From positions 62,001 to 126,000 of the forward strand of contig DCUP01000003.1 in assembly GCA_002327845.1 (NCBI GenBank): a stretch of 64,000 bases of DNA, in the 5' to 3' direction. How positions within the stretch are numbered: position 1 is the stretch's first letter; every line of letters starts with the position of its first letter. The position numbers and the translations under genes were made by a program. Origin of the DNA: Patescibacteria group bacterium UBA2211. Its GTDB lineage: Bacteria; Patescibacteriota; Minisyncoccia; Minisyncoccales; Minisyncoccaceae. The notes under the pieces are model-generated. The model worked only from the letters and a program-made list of their open reading frames with translations, was not told the origin of the DNA and did not search any database. This document shows, in pieces, positions 44,670-53,119 of this stretch.

Positions 44670-44696
44670 GGTTTTCTGTTTATTAATATTAAGCAT

Positions 44697-44702
44697 ATTA
44701 TA
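44697..44702 (-). promoter_or_regulatory. dnaA -10 element
   Basis: Perfect TATAAT preceded by GG on the reverse strand; a poor -35 (TTGCTT) is 18 bases upstream. It shows that dnaA must start at the downstream ATG. Confidence 0.55.
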
Positions 44703-44820
44703 CCTTAAATAATGTCAAATAAGCAAAAAACATTGTAAAATCAAGGTATTTTAAAAGAGGTGTGGAAAAATTGTGGATAAAAGGTTAATAAAGTTGACTA
44801 ATTTTAGGGGTATTTTTTGA

Positions 44821-44849
44821 TTGACCGAACCCCCCTTTTTTGATATGAT
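44821..44849 (+). promoter_or_regulatory. Promoter of rpmH-rnpA-yidC-khpB
   Basis: TTGACC (44821-44826), 17-base spacer, TATGAT (44844-44849), 29 bases before the rpmH ATG. Confidence 0.75.
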
Positions 44850-44878
44850 TTAAAACATAATTAAGATAAAATAATAAT

Positions 44879-45013
44879 ATGAGTTTAACTTATCAACCAG
44901 CAAAAAAGAAAAGAAAAAGATCTCACGGATTTTTAGAAAGATCAAGCACTAGCAGTGGAAGAAAGGTTTTAGCAAAGAGAAGAGCTAAAGGCAGAGCCAA
45001 GTTATCTGTCTAA
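44879..45013 (+). CDS. rpmH: Ribosomal protein bL34
   Basis: 44 residues, very basic: [18 protein letters not shown], then [21 protein letters not shown] in essence. The pattern KRKR-HGF-R and the arginine-rich C-terminus are diagnostic. First gene of the conserved rpmH-rnpA-yidC-khpB operon, five bases before rnpA. Confidence 0.95.
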   Translation: MSLTYQPAKKKRKRSHGFLERSSTSSGRKVLAKRRAKGRAKLSV

Positions 45014-45018
45014 TAATT

Positions 45019-45360
45019 ATGTTGCCTAAAGAAAACAGGCTTAAAAAAGAAAAAGAATTCGAAGCGGTTTTTAAAGGCGGAAGAACCCTAAAAGGTAAAA
45101 GTGCTTTTATAAGATATCTCATAAATGGAACCGATAAAACAAGAATTGGTTTCGTGGTTAGTAAAAAGATTTCTAAGTTGGCTGTTGTCAGAAATAAGAC
45201 AAAAAGAAGGATGAGAGAGATTGTTAGGCTTAAAAAAGATAAACTGAAAGAAGGATTAAGTATTGTTATCGTTTCCCTCCCCTCAATTACTAAGCTGACA
45301 TACAAAGAAATAAAAGAAGACTTAGAGAATCTTTTAAACAAAGAAGAATTAATTAAATAA
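45019..45360 (+). CDS. rnpA: Ribonuclease P protein component
   Basis: 113 residues. Begins LPKENRLKKEKEFEAVFKGG and contains the RNR-type signature in VVRNKTKRRMREIVR, which binds the precursor tRNA leader and the catalytic RNA. The RNase P RNA gene itself is not in this window. Confidence 0.95.
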   Translation: MLPKENRLKKEKEFEAVFKGGRTLKGKSAFIRYLINGTDKTRIGFVVSKKISKLAVVRNKTKRRMREIVRLKKDKLKEGLSIVIVSLPSITKLTYKEIKEDLENLLNKEELIK

Positions 45361-45366
45361 ACTTTT

Positions 45367-46074
45367 GTGAATATTTTTTCATTAATCTTTAACGCCATTC
45401 TTTATCAACCGATGTTGAATTTTTTAATATTGATATATATTTATACCAATAATTTTGGCATCGCCGTAATCGGACTTACTCTTTTAGTTAAATTGCTAAC
45501 CAACCCTTTAAATAAAAAAGCATTAGAATCTCAAAAGGCTATGTCTGAGATTCAACCGAAACTTAAAGAGATTCAGAATAAATACAAGGATAGTCCAGAA
45601 AAACAAGCTCAAGAAATGATGGCTCTGTATAAAGAAAAGAAGTTTAATCCTTTTTCAGGAATTTTCCTCCTTCTTATCCAGATTCCTGTTATCTGGGCGT
45701 TATTCTATATTTTTAAGGAAGGAATAACTATTGACCCTGCTCAGATGTATTCTTTTGTTTCTTTTCCTCAAGCAATTAATCCATATTTTTTAGGAATCGA
45801 TTTGTCTAAACCTAATATTTATCTAGCCGTTCTTACTGCGATAGCTCAATTTTTCCAAGCAAAAACATCAACTCCAGCAACACCAAAAGCAGCGGCAGAC
45901 GACAAAACATCACAGATGACTAATATGATACAAAAACAGATGGTTATTTTTATTCCTATAATCACCTTAATTGTTTTATATAATCTTCCTTCTGCTTTGG
46001 GTCTTTATTGGTTTATAACTACAGTATTTACTATCTTCCAGCAGAAAAGTATTTTCAATAAAAAAGAAATATGA
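45367..46074 (+). CDS. yidC: Membrane protein insertase YidC
   Basis: 235 residues, GTG start at 45367, short Gram-positive-like form without the large periplasmic domain. Membrane segments at about 12-40, 95-115, 140-165 and 185-220. The conserved second-helix region NNFGIAVIGLTLLVKLLTNPLNKKALESQKAM, then KEKKFNPFSGIFLLLIQIPVIWALF, is typical. Inserts membrane proteins with or after SecYEG. ATGA overlap with khpB. Confidence 0.95.
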   Translation: MNIFSLIFNAILYQPMLNFLILIYIYTNNFGIAVIGLTLLVKLLTNPLNKKALESQKAMSEIQPKLKEIQNKYKDSPEKQAQEMMALYKEKKFNPFSGIFLLLIQIPVIWALFYIFKEGITIDPAQMYSFVSFPQAINPYFLGIDLSKPNIYLAVLTAIAQFFQAKTSTPATPKAAADDKTSQMTNMIQKQMVIFIPIITLIVLYNLPSALGLYWFITTVFTIFQQKSIFNKKEI

Positions 46075-46541
46075 TTAACCAAGAAGAAATAGAAAATATC
46101 AAAGAAATAATTAAAGAGTTTTTTTTAAAGGCAGGATTTGACATAGAAGTAGACGGTAACTGCATTAATCGAGACAGTGAAGATGTCTTAGAAATAAACA
46201 TTAAAACATCTGAAGCACAAAATTTAATAGGAAAACAAGGATTAGTTTTAGCTGATATTCAATTGCTTTTAAGAAAAGTTATTAAAAAGAAAACAGAAAA
46301 AGAATTTTATCTAAGCCTTGATATAGATGGATACAAGAAAAATAAAGAAAGCTATCTAAGGAACATAGCTCAAAGTGTTGCAGACGAAGTCTCAAAAACA
46401 AAAAGAGAAAAGGAACTTCCCTACACTTCTTCCTTTGATAGAAGGGTGGTCCATATGGAATTAGCCGATAGAAAAGACGTTATAACTGAAAGTATCGGAG
46501 AAGGAGAAGAAAGGAGGATAGTTGTTAAACCAGTACTATAA
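46071..46541 (+). CDS. khpB: RNA-binding protein KhpB (Jag)
   Basis: 156 residues: KH domain with LIGKQGLVLADIQLLL and R3H domain with YLRNIAQSVADEVSKTKRE, ELPYTSSFDRRVVHMELADR. The N-terminal Jag_N domain of longer homologues is absent. Binds RNA; linked to cell-wall control in Firmicutes. Last gene of the rpmH operon. Confidence 0.92.
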   Translation: MINQEEIENIKEIIKEFFLKAGFDIEVDGNCINRDSEDVLEINIKTSEAQNLIGKQGLVLADIQLLLRKVIKKKTEKEFYLSLDIDGYKKNKESYLRNIAQSVADEVSKTKREKELPYTSSFDRRVVHMELADRKDVITESIGEGEERRIVVKPVL

Positions 46542-46542
46542 G

Positions 46543-46575
46543 AAAAAACCAGACAATAACGTCTGGTTTTGTTTT
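46543..46575. terminator. Bidirectional terminator between khpB and virB4
   Basis: Stem CCAGAC (46549-46554) / GTCTGG (46561-46566), A-run before and TTTTGTTTT after. Confidence 0.85.
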
Positions 46576-48346
46576 ATAACAATTCTTTAGCTTGTTTTAT
46601 TTTTACTACTTCTTCGGGACTAGTGGTAATTATTTGGTCTTCAGTATATGAAGCTACAACTCTAATAGCAACGTGTTTTTGTCCAGCAAAGAATATACCC
46701 TCTCCTACCGGAGTTTCTAATAGTAAGAACTTTTCTTGGTCTGTTAAGGTAAATGTTTGTTGAATTAAATCAATTGTGGCTGGACTTTGCTTTAATAATA
46801 ATTGAATCGAAGAGTTGGTAATAATCGGCTTGCCATAATCAGACTGTAAAAAGTCAGAAACATCTTGAGTAATGGTTGTTACTCCCAACCAATATTTTCT
46901 AGCTCTTTTACAAATTCCGAATAAGAAAGAAGCTCCGTCTTCGGTTTTCATCATCCACCAAGCTTCATCAATAACAAGTATTCTTTTCTTTAAAGATAAT
47001 CTGGCTGTGTTCCAAATGTAACGCATAACGATAAACATCGCCATAGGTCTTAATTCGTCCTCCATATCTCTAATACCAAAAACAACCAATGATTTACTTA
47101 CAGAAATATTTGATTTTTGATTAAAGAAAGAAGCATATGTTCCTTTTGTGAATTTTCTTAATCTTTCAACTAAAGATTCAGCGCCATCCATAGTTTCTAA
47201 GACTGATTCTAAATCAGACATAATTGGAACTTTATCAGCCCAAGTTTTAGGGTCTGAATTAGGAGTGATATCTTTAGCCGCGTAAGTTTCAGATAGTCCC
47301 CTATCCATAATTGCATCTTCTTCTGGAGTTAATCCTCCAAGCATGATTCTCATTAGTCCAACAAGATTAATAATGCTTGATCTTAAAACATCTTCTGGTG
47401 TTTCGTCTTCTCTTGGCTCGGGCAAATCAAATGGGTTAATATGACTATCAGAACTTAATGATATCTTAAAGAAAGAACCATCTACTGCCTCAGATAAGGG
47501 CTTATACTCGTTTTCAGGGTCAACAATGATACATTCAGCACCCATCATTAAAGATCTCAAGATTTCAAGTTTAACTGCATATGATTTACCAGAACCAGAT
47601 TTGGCAAAGATTACCATATTGGCATTTTCCATACTAAATCTATCAAACAAAACTAAGGAATTGTTGTGTTTATTTATACCGTACAATATTCCCTCATTAG
47701 AGCTTAAATCAAAAGATACAAATGGGAAAATACTAGATAGTGGAGTTGTATTTAATGTGTTGTGTATTTGCAATAAATCATTTCCATAAGGGAAAGAAGA
47801 AATTAGTCCTTCTTTCTGTTGATATAAAGCCGGCTTAATATAAATTAATCTTGACTCAAGAACAGATCTTAATGTTGTTTCTATTGTTTCTAGTTCTTTA
47901 TCATTGTCAGCATAAATAGTGATGTATAGTCCGAATTTAAACATTTTTTCTTGAGCTGTTTGTAATCTACTTCTCAAGTCTTCTAAGTCTTGATAAGCAG
48001 TTTCTAACGCTGGATCTCTAATTAATCCTTTTGCTTCTCTTTCCATAATTTCTGCCTGAACCTCAGTAACACTTTTTCTCAATTGTTTTAAAATGGTTCC
48101 TGTTTCGATTGGATGAAAGAAGAAAGAAATATCTAAAGGAATATCCATGTTAATAATTGGAGAAAGCCATCCGGTAGTTAAATATCTGGGATAGGAAAAA
48201 ACAAAATAAGTTTTCGCTAACTTTTCTTCTATTTGAACATAATTTTGATTTACCTCAATAGAGGCGGGAGCGATTATGTCCATTGCTGTTGTAGTTTCTT
48301 TTTCCAGGAATTTTTCCTGTTTTTCTTTGTTTCCAAATAATCCCAT
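46574..48346 (-). CDS. virB4: VirB4/TraC-type type IV secretion ATPase
   Basis: 590 residues. N-terminal region (about 60-200) resembles the TraC/VirB4 N-domain; Walker A IFAKSGSGKSYAVKLE, Walker B RILVIDEAWWMM, and the TTITQDVSDFLQSDYGKPI and NSSIQLLLKQSP stretches typical of VirB4/TraE. It energises conjugation-type channels or pilus biogenesis. Fourth gene of a unit that also encodes PrgI and a TraC-like protein. No VirD4 coupling protein or relaxase is visible in the window. Confidence 0.9.
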   Translation of the reverse strand: MGLFGNKEKQEKFLEKETTTAMDIIAPASIEVNQNYVQIEEKLAKTYFVFSYPRYLTTGWLSPIINMDIPLDISFFFHPIETGTILKQLRKSVTEVQAEIMEREAKGLIRDPALETAYQDLEDLRSRLQTAQEKMFKFGLYITIYADNDKELETIETTLRSVLESRLIYIKPALYQQKEGLISSFPYGNDLLQIHNTLNTTPLSSIFPFVSFDLSSNEGILYGINKHNNSLVLFDRFSMENANMVIFAKSGSGKSYAVKLEILRSLMMGAECIIVDPENEYKPLSEAVDGSFFKISLSSDSHINPFDLPEPREDETPEDVLRSSIINLVGLMRIMLGGLTPEEDAIMDRGLSETYAAKDITPNSDPKTWADKVPIMSDLESVLETMDGAESLVERLRKFTKGTYASFFNQKSNISVSKSLVVFGIRDMEDELRPMAMFIVMRYIWNTARLSLKKRILVIDEAWWMMKTEDGASFLFGICKRARKYWLGVTTITQDVSDFLQSDYGKPIITNSSIQLLLKQSPATIDLIQQTFTLTDQEKFLLLETPVGEGIFFAGQKHVAIRVVASYTEDQIITTSPEEVVKIKQAKELL

Positions 48347-48350
48347 ATTT

Positions 48351-48983
48351 TTATATTATAACCTCTGGAGGTAAATCAGGATAGTATCCTAATTCTGCCT
48401 GCTTTGGATGATGTAATCCCCATAATAATTCGATTAATTCTTCAGAACCTAAAGTAGCAGACTTTAATCCGCATCTTCGTATTCCAAGAGAAACGTATTC
48501 CATTCTTTGCCATAATTGATATTTTCCGTTTTGAAATTTCTTTTCAGTTAAATTAGTTTTACTTTCTTTCCCTCCTGCACTAATATTTGGTAATTCAGTC
48601 ATTGGATAATAAGGAACAACAACGTAGAAGCTTTTACTCATAATAGAACCATTGGCAATAATTTCTTCAATAAATGTTCTGTATTCAGCGGTTTGTATTT
48701 TTAACAGTTCATTTTTTTGCTTACTCTCTAAATCTTTAATTTTATCAATGTATCCAGTAATATTTACTTTTCTTGAATTAACAACAATCTGACAACTAAA
48801 ATCAAGAGAGTTTAAAAAGTTTTGAAATTGATAAATAATAGCCATCTGTTCGTCTTCAGATTTTAAGGCAAAATTTAAGGAAGAAACCAAAAGAATTCCT
48901 TTTAAGGATTTGTCTTTCATTATCATCACTCCTTCCCGGATTTGTTCAGCGGGCATAAATTGTTGAGATGGAACTCTTGTCAT
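48351..48983 (-). CDS. TraC-like N-domain protein of the T4SS unit
   Basis: 210 residues. Starts PSQQFMPAEQIREGVMIMKDKSLKGILLVSSLNFALKSEDEQMAIIYQFQNFLNSLDF, a pattern found in stand-alone TraC-like proteins next to VirB4 in Patescibacteria and in the N-termini of VirB4/TraC. No nucleotide-binding motif. It probably forms the membrane-proximal part of the ATPase assembly. Four bases separate it from virB4. Confidence 0.75.
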   Translation of the reverse strand: MTRVPSQQFMPAEQIREGVMIMKDKSLKGILLVSSLNFALKSEDEQMAIIYQFQNFLNSLDFSCQIVVNSRKVNITGYIDKIKDLESKQKNELLKIQTAEYRTFIEEIIANGSIMSKSFYVVVPYYPMTELPNISAGGKESKTNLTEKKFQNGKYQLWQRMEYVSLGIRRCGLKSATLGSEELIELLWGLHHPKQAELGYYPDLPPEVII

Positions 48984-48986
48984 GTT

Positions 48987-49406
48987 TTATTTTTCAAAAT
49001 CTATTTTTTTAATCATATCCCCTATTCTTCCTTCTTGTTTTACTTTTAAAGGAGACTTTTCTGTTTGTTTTGTTGTTATTTCTCTTCTCGTCCTTTCGGT
49101 TGATAGGAAAACGGGAGATTGCTTTCTTCTCCAAAGGAAAATTTTGGGATTAGAATTAAAATTGATCCAATTTTTTATTACTGCTGGCAATTCCTGTCCT
49201 TCAACTTTAGCAAACGACATTGCTAGAGCAATACCAACTAAAGCAGCTGCTATTAAAAGGAAAAGAAAGAAATTGGTTTGTCCAATAGAGAAATACATAA
49301 AAAAACAAGCAGCAAGTACTCCTCCCACAAAAAGACTCTGCTTTATGTTTAGTGGTCCCAATATCTTGGCCTCGTGTTCTATAAATTGAGGAACTCTATA
49401 TTGCAT
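48987..49406 (-). CDS. PrgI family membrane protein
   Basis: 139 residues. Begins YRVPQFIEHEAKILGPLNIKQ, the PrgI signature, with two adjacent membrane helices (about 27-45 and 46-66), then FAKVEGQELPAVIKNWINF. PrgI corresponds to VirB3-like components in Gram-positive conjugation systems. The tail from about 100 is charged and variable. Confidence 0.85.
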   Translation of the reverse strand: MQYRVPQFIEHEAKILGPLNIKQSLFVGGVLAACFFMYFSIGQTNFFLFLLIAAALVGIALAMSFAKVEGQELPAVIKNWINFNSNPKIFLWRRKQSPVFLSTERTRREITTKQTEKSPLKVKQEGRIGDMIKKIDFEK

Positions 49407-49407
49407 A

Positions 49408-49905
49408 TTAGATTAAAGGTTCTTTGTATTTATCATTAGGATTAACGGGTTCGATTTTCTTTTCTTTTTTATCTTCTAGTTCTAATTCTAGTTCTGGGAG
49501 TTTTTTTACTACCTCCCCATCTTTGACGCCCTCTTTCTTAGTATTATCTACTAATTCTTTCTTCTCTGCAATGTCTGGAGAATATAATTTATTTAAAGAT
49601 ATTCTTAAATGGCTAAAAATTCTACTGTCTATATCCCAACTGATATTTCTTGCTACCTCTGTATCAAGATTTAGCTCTAATTCAAGAATAATATAAAACT
49701 CTCTTATTGGTAATAAACCCATTAGAGTTTTTCCAACATATTTTACTAATTGAGATTTTATTTCTTCATCGGTTATTCCATTTTTTTCACATATTTCTGA
49801 GATAACATTAAAATTCTCTTCAGAAAAAAGAGCTTCTTTGATGTTGTCTGGAAGTGTTTCATATGTCTTCCAAAATAATTCTTCTGAGTTGTCTTGTTCT
49901 TCCAT
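49408..49905 (-). CDS. DUF5663-like T4SS-associated protein
   Basis: 165 residues, soluble and mostly helical: ELFWKTYETLPDNIKEALFSEENFNVISEICEKNG then a YVGKTLMGLLPIREF segment, ending in an acidic/basic low-complexity tail. Proteins of this kind (DUF5663) accompany Patescibacteria T4SS genes; function unknown. First gene of the PrgI-TraC-VirB4 unit. Confidence 0.65.
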   Translation of the reverse strand: MEEQDNSEELFWKTYETLPDNIKEALFSEENFNVISEICEKNGITDEEIKSQLVKYVGKTLMGLLPIREFYIILELELNLDTEVARNISWDIDSRIFSHLRISLNKLYSPDIAEKKELVDNTKKEGVKDGEVVKKLPELELELEDKKEKKIEPVNPNDKYKEPLI

Positions 49906-49911
49906 GCATTT

Positions 49912-49939
49912 ATTTTAGCACATATTTAATTTTGGGCAA
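49912..49939 (-). promoter_or_regulatory. Leaderless promoter of the virB4 unit
   Basis: TTGCCC (49939-49934), 16-base spacer, TAAAAT (49917-49912), then 6 bases to the ATG at 49905. Confidence 0.6.
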
Positions 49940-49946
49940 TATTTTT

Positions 49947-49976
49947 GTAAAAGAAAAGCTCCTACAAAGGAGCTTT
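49947..49976 (-). terminator. Terminator of pheST
   Basis: A 9-bp AAAGCTCCT/AGGAGCTTT stem (49955-49963 with 49968-49976) followed on the reverse strand by TCTTTT. Confidence 0.75.
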
Positions 49977-49979
49977 AAT

Positions 49980-51947
49980 TTAAATATTATTTAATCCAAA
50001 CGTTTTTAGATGAATTTCTTTAGCTTCTTTATCAGATAATTCTTCGTATGTTACTCTTAGAGTGTATCTTTTCTTTCCTTTCATTTGATAAATATCAGTA
50101 ATATTAATACTCCAAATATTCTTTTTGTTTATCTTCTTTTCTAAATTATCTAAATATTCAAAAATAGATTCTTTTTCATTTAATTCAATATTTACATCTA
50201 AAGGAATTAATTTTTGAGTCAATTCTACTACAGGATTATTATCTATGCTTGTTAGTATTTTTGTAATTTTTTCAACATCAATTTCGGTAAGATAGATATT
50301 TAGTTTTGTTTCTGAAGGGGCTAGCTTATAAATAATACCAATGTTTTGATTATTAACAAAGATATCCCAGCAAGATTCAGGATTAGATATTTTTGGCTTT
50401 GATTTTGATTCAAAGTATTTAACATTTTCAAATCCAATCAATCTTAATAATGACTCAATTTTATCTTTGAATTGAGGCAAGGCATTATTTTTTGTTGCTG
50501 ATAAGATTCCCAAAGAATCATGTTCTAAGTATTTATTATTTTTTTCTCCAAATACCCTTCCTATTTCAAAAATATCTATATGTTCAATTCCCTTTTTGAA
50601 ATATTCATTCATTTGATTCAATAATCCTGTCGTCATTGATTGTCTTAAATTGGGGAATAATTCATTAACTGAGTTTTGAGTAGTTATTTCATTTAAATCA
50701 GAATATTTAGCTTCAGCGTTAATCCCCTCTTGAGTCAATGGCCAAGACAATGTTTCGTCAAATCCCAAAACAGTTAAAATGTCTCTTATTTTTTCTGATA
50801 AAATAATATTTTTAGGAGTAATGTTTTTAACGACTTCTAATTTAGGAATTTCATTGGTTGGAATACGATTGTATCCATATATTCTAATTACTTCTTCAGC
50901 TAAATCTTCAGGCAAAACGACATCCATTCTATATGTCGGAGGAATAACGGTAAGTTTATTGTTTTTAGAAATAATTTTAAAATTAAGTCCTTTTAATATT
51001 CTAAGTGTATCTTTTGGGCTTATTTCAATTCCTGCTAATTTACTTGGTAACTCTTTGTTGAATTGAATTTTAGGAGAAACGTATTTTTTAGGATAATAAT
51101 TGAATAATGAGCTAACAATTTTTCCTTGAGCATATTTTAAAATTAAAGAAACTAACATTTCCATAGCATAATTAGCTCCATTTGGATCGAGATCTTTTTC
51201 TAATCTTCTACTAGCTTCAGTTGTAATACTCAAACTTCTTGAATTTTTTCTAATTATTGAACGGTCATAAATAGCAATCTCTGCGATAATAGAAGTTGTG
51301 TCGGTATCAATACTATCTGTCTTCCCTCCTATTATTCCCGCTAAAGCTAAAATATTATTATCATCTCTAATAATAATTTCGTCATTATTTAGTTTTGTTG
51401 TAGAGCCTAATAAGGTAGTTACTTCGTTAAAATTATTATTAATAGTCCAGCGAATGGTTCCTTCGGTTTTTTTGAAATCAATTAAGTGAGATGGATATCC
51501 TGTTAGCATCATTACATAATTAGAAAGGTCGACTAATAATCCAGCACTATTTAGTCCATAAAGAGTCATGTATTCTTTTAGCCATTGAGGAGATTCAGTA
51601 TTTTTAATCTCATCAATCTTTATGGCTAAAACTCTTTTTACTTCTTTAGTGGCTTCAATTTTAATATCTATTTTTTTATTATTCTTAGTGATTGGCTTTA
51701 CTGTAGGAATAATTGTTTTTAAATTATAATAAGCAGCAACTTCTTGTGCAATTCCAATAACCGAAAGACAGTCAGCGCGGTTTTGTCTGATTTCTAAACT
51801 GAGCAAATAATCTTTTTTTCCTTTATATGAAATTTCAGTAAAACCGTCCATCATGAATCCAGTTAAAGTCAAAGCCTCTCCTATTTCTTTTGGGGTAGCT
51901 TTTAATCCTGGGATCAATTCTTTTATTTGGCTATATAATACTTTCAT
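49980..51947 (-). CDS. pheT: Phenylalanyl-tRNA synthetase beta subunit, without EMAP domain
   Basis: 655 residues against about 790 usually. Residues 1-40 match the B1 N-terminus, but the OB-fold tRNA-binding (EMAP-like) insertion is missing: the sequence goes from about residue 40 straight to SLEIRQNRADCLSVIGIAQEVAAYY. B3/B4 editing region, B5 and the C-terminal FDX-ACB ferredoxin-like anticodon domain (KKRYTLRVTYEELSDKEA) are present. Overlaps pheS by 17 bases. Confidence 0.95.
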   Translation of the reverse strand: MKVLYSQIKELIPGLKATPKEIGEALTLTGFMMDGFTEISYKGKKDYLLSLEIRQNRADCLSVIGIAQEVAAYYNLKTIIPTVKPITKNNKKIDIKIEATKEVKRVLAIKIDEIKNTESPQWLKEYMTLYGLNSAGLLVDLSNYVMMLTGYPSHLIDFKKTEGTIRWTINNNFNEVTTLLGSTTKLNNDEIIIRDDNNILALAGIIGGKTDSIDTDTTSIIAEIAIYDRSIIRKNSRSLSITTEASRRLEKDLDPNGANYAMEMLVSLILKYAQGKIVSSLFNYYPKKYVSPKIQFNKELPSKLAGIEISPKDTLRILKGLNFKIISKNNKLTVIPPTYRMDVVLPEDLAEEVIRIYGYNRIPTNEIPKLEVVKNITPKNIILSEKIRDILTVLGFDETLSWPLTQEGINAEAKYSDLNEITTQNSVNELFPNLRQSMTTGLLNQMNEYFKKGIEHIDIFEIGRVFGEKNNKYLEHDSLGILSATKNNALPQFKDKIESLLRLIGFENVKYFESKSKPKISNPESCWDIFVNNQNIGIIYKLAPSETKLNIYLTEIDVEKITKILTSIDNNPVVELTQKLIPLDVNIELNEKESIFEYLDNLEKKINKKNIWSINITDIYQMKGKKRYTLRVTYEELSDKEAKEIHLKTFGLNNI

Positions 51948-52965
51948 TTTCGTAATATTTATATCCTAAGTTTCCTCCCAGCAACGTTCTAATATCGGTA
52001 ATTTTGTATTTGGCCATAACCCAACGATCAAGTCCTAGTCCAAAAGCAAAACCTATCCATTTTTTATTATCTAGTCCAGCCATTTTCATGACATTAGGAT
52101 GAATGATTCCTGCTCCTCCCATTTCAATCCAACCAACATTTTTACATAAAGGACATCCTTTGCCGTGACAATTAAAACATTGCATGTCTGGACCTACTCC
52201 TGGTTCAACTTCAGGATAATATTTATTTCTATATCTAGTAACCACATCTTCTCCATACATTTTTTTAAATAAAACTTGAAAGGTACCGAACAGATCTTTC
52301 ATGTTAGCTTTTTCTGCAACAACTACACCCTGGTATTGATGAAAGACGAAATGATTACTTTTATTTACACTTTCATTTCTGTATGATCTTCCTGGACAAA
52401 CAATCTTAAATGGAGGTTTGTATTTGGCTAAAACTTGAGCCTCAATTGAAGAAGTCTGAGTTCTTAATAAAAAATCAGGTTCCTTTATATATATAGTATC
52501 TTGCATGTCTCGTGCGGGATGGTCAGCAGGAACATTCAATCTTTGGAAACAAAATTCATCGGTTTCTATTTCTGGTCCATCCATAATGCTAAAGCCCATA
52601 CTAACAAAAAGTTCATTCATTTCTCTAATGGTTTTTGATATGGGATGTAAATGTCCTATTTTAGAAAGAGTTGGATTGATATCTTCTGATTGAGATTTAA
52701 TGCTTCCTGACATCTCCCCTCCCTTTACCGACTTTTCTTTTTCAGAGAATAATTCTTGAGCTTCTTTGTATGCTTGTTGAATTATTAAAGCGGTTGTTTT
52801 CTTTTCCTCAATTGGTAAATCTTTTATTTTTTTAATTAATAATTTAAAAGATCCAGTGTCGCTGAAATATTTATGCCATAGCTTTGTTATGGCAGCAGAA
52901 GACTCGGCTGATTGTAGGTCGGCCTTCAATTCTTCTAATAGTATTTTTACTTGTTCTTCCGTCAT
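51931..52965 (-). CDS. pheS: Phenylalanyl-tRNA synthetase alpha subunit
   Basis: Catalytic subunit, 344 residues, normal length. N-terminal coiled coil, class II motif 2 region with YRNESVNKSNHFVFHQYQG, the zinc-like CFNCHGKGCPLCKNVGWIEMGGAGI, and motif 3 GFAFGLGLDRWVMAKY. Promoter on the reverse strand overlaps that of the divergent band-7 gene. Confidence 0.97.
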   Translation of the reverse strand: MTEEQVKILLEELKADLQSAESSAAITKLWHKYFSDTGSFKLLIKKIKDLPIEEKKTTALIIQQAYKEAQELFSEKEKSVKGGEMSGSIKSQSEDINPTLSKIGHLHPISKTIREMNELFVSMGFSIMDGPEIETDEFCFQRLNVPADHPARDMQDTIYIKEPDFLLRTQTSSIEAQVLAKYKPPFKIVCPGRSYRNESVNKSNHFVFHQYQGVVVAEKANMKDLFGTFQVLFKKMYGEDVVTRYRNKYYPEVEPGVGPDMQCFNCHGKGCPLCKNVGWIEMGGAGIIHPNVMKMAGLDNKKWIGFAFGLGLDRWVMAKYKITDIRTLLGGNLGYKYYENESII

Positions 52966-52984
52966 GATATTAATATCTTAACAA

Positions 52985-53012
52985 AATATACGTAATGTTT
53001 AAATATTGACAA
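52985..53012 (-). promoter_or_regulatory. pheS promoter
   Basis: TTGTCA (53012-53007), 16-base spacer, TATATT (52990-52985), about 13 bases of leader. The -35 overlaps that of the divergent promoter. Confidence 0.6.
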
Positions 53013-53034
53013 AATGATATAAATATTATATAAT
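53006..53034 (+). promoter_or_regulatory. Full-consensus promoter of the band-7 gene, with 5' UTR hairpin
   Basis: TTGACA (53006-53011), 17-base spacer, TATAAT (53029-53034). The leader contains a CTTTGGC/GCCAAAG hairpin (about 53044-53060) and a Shine-Dalgarno AGGAG (53107-53111) 8 bases before the ATG at 53120. Confidence 0.85.
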
Positions 53035-53119
53035 AGTATTATTCTTTGGCAGAGCCAAAGGACATTACTATTACAGTAATCTAGAAACCTTTACATTAAA
53101 ATATTCAGGAGTGAAAGAA

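Larger units (their letters stand above)
44697..44878. other. Origin-type DnaA boxes in the dnaA-rpmH gap
   Basis: A perfect box TGTGGATAA (44772-44780) and a one-mismatch copy TGTGGAAAA (44761-44769) directly before it. They could autoregulate dnaA or form part of a split origin with the dnaN-dnaA gap. Confidence 0.5.

Noticed and set aside
44670..44696. Upstream ATG of dnaA at 44696
   Set aside because: It abuts the TATAAT element and would precede the transcription start; family alignment favours MTNEEIWQ.
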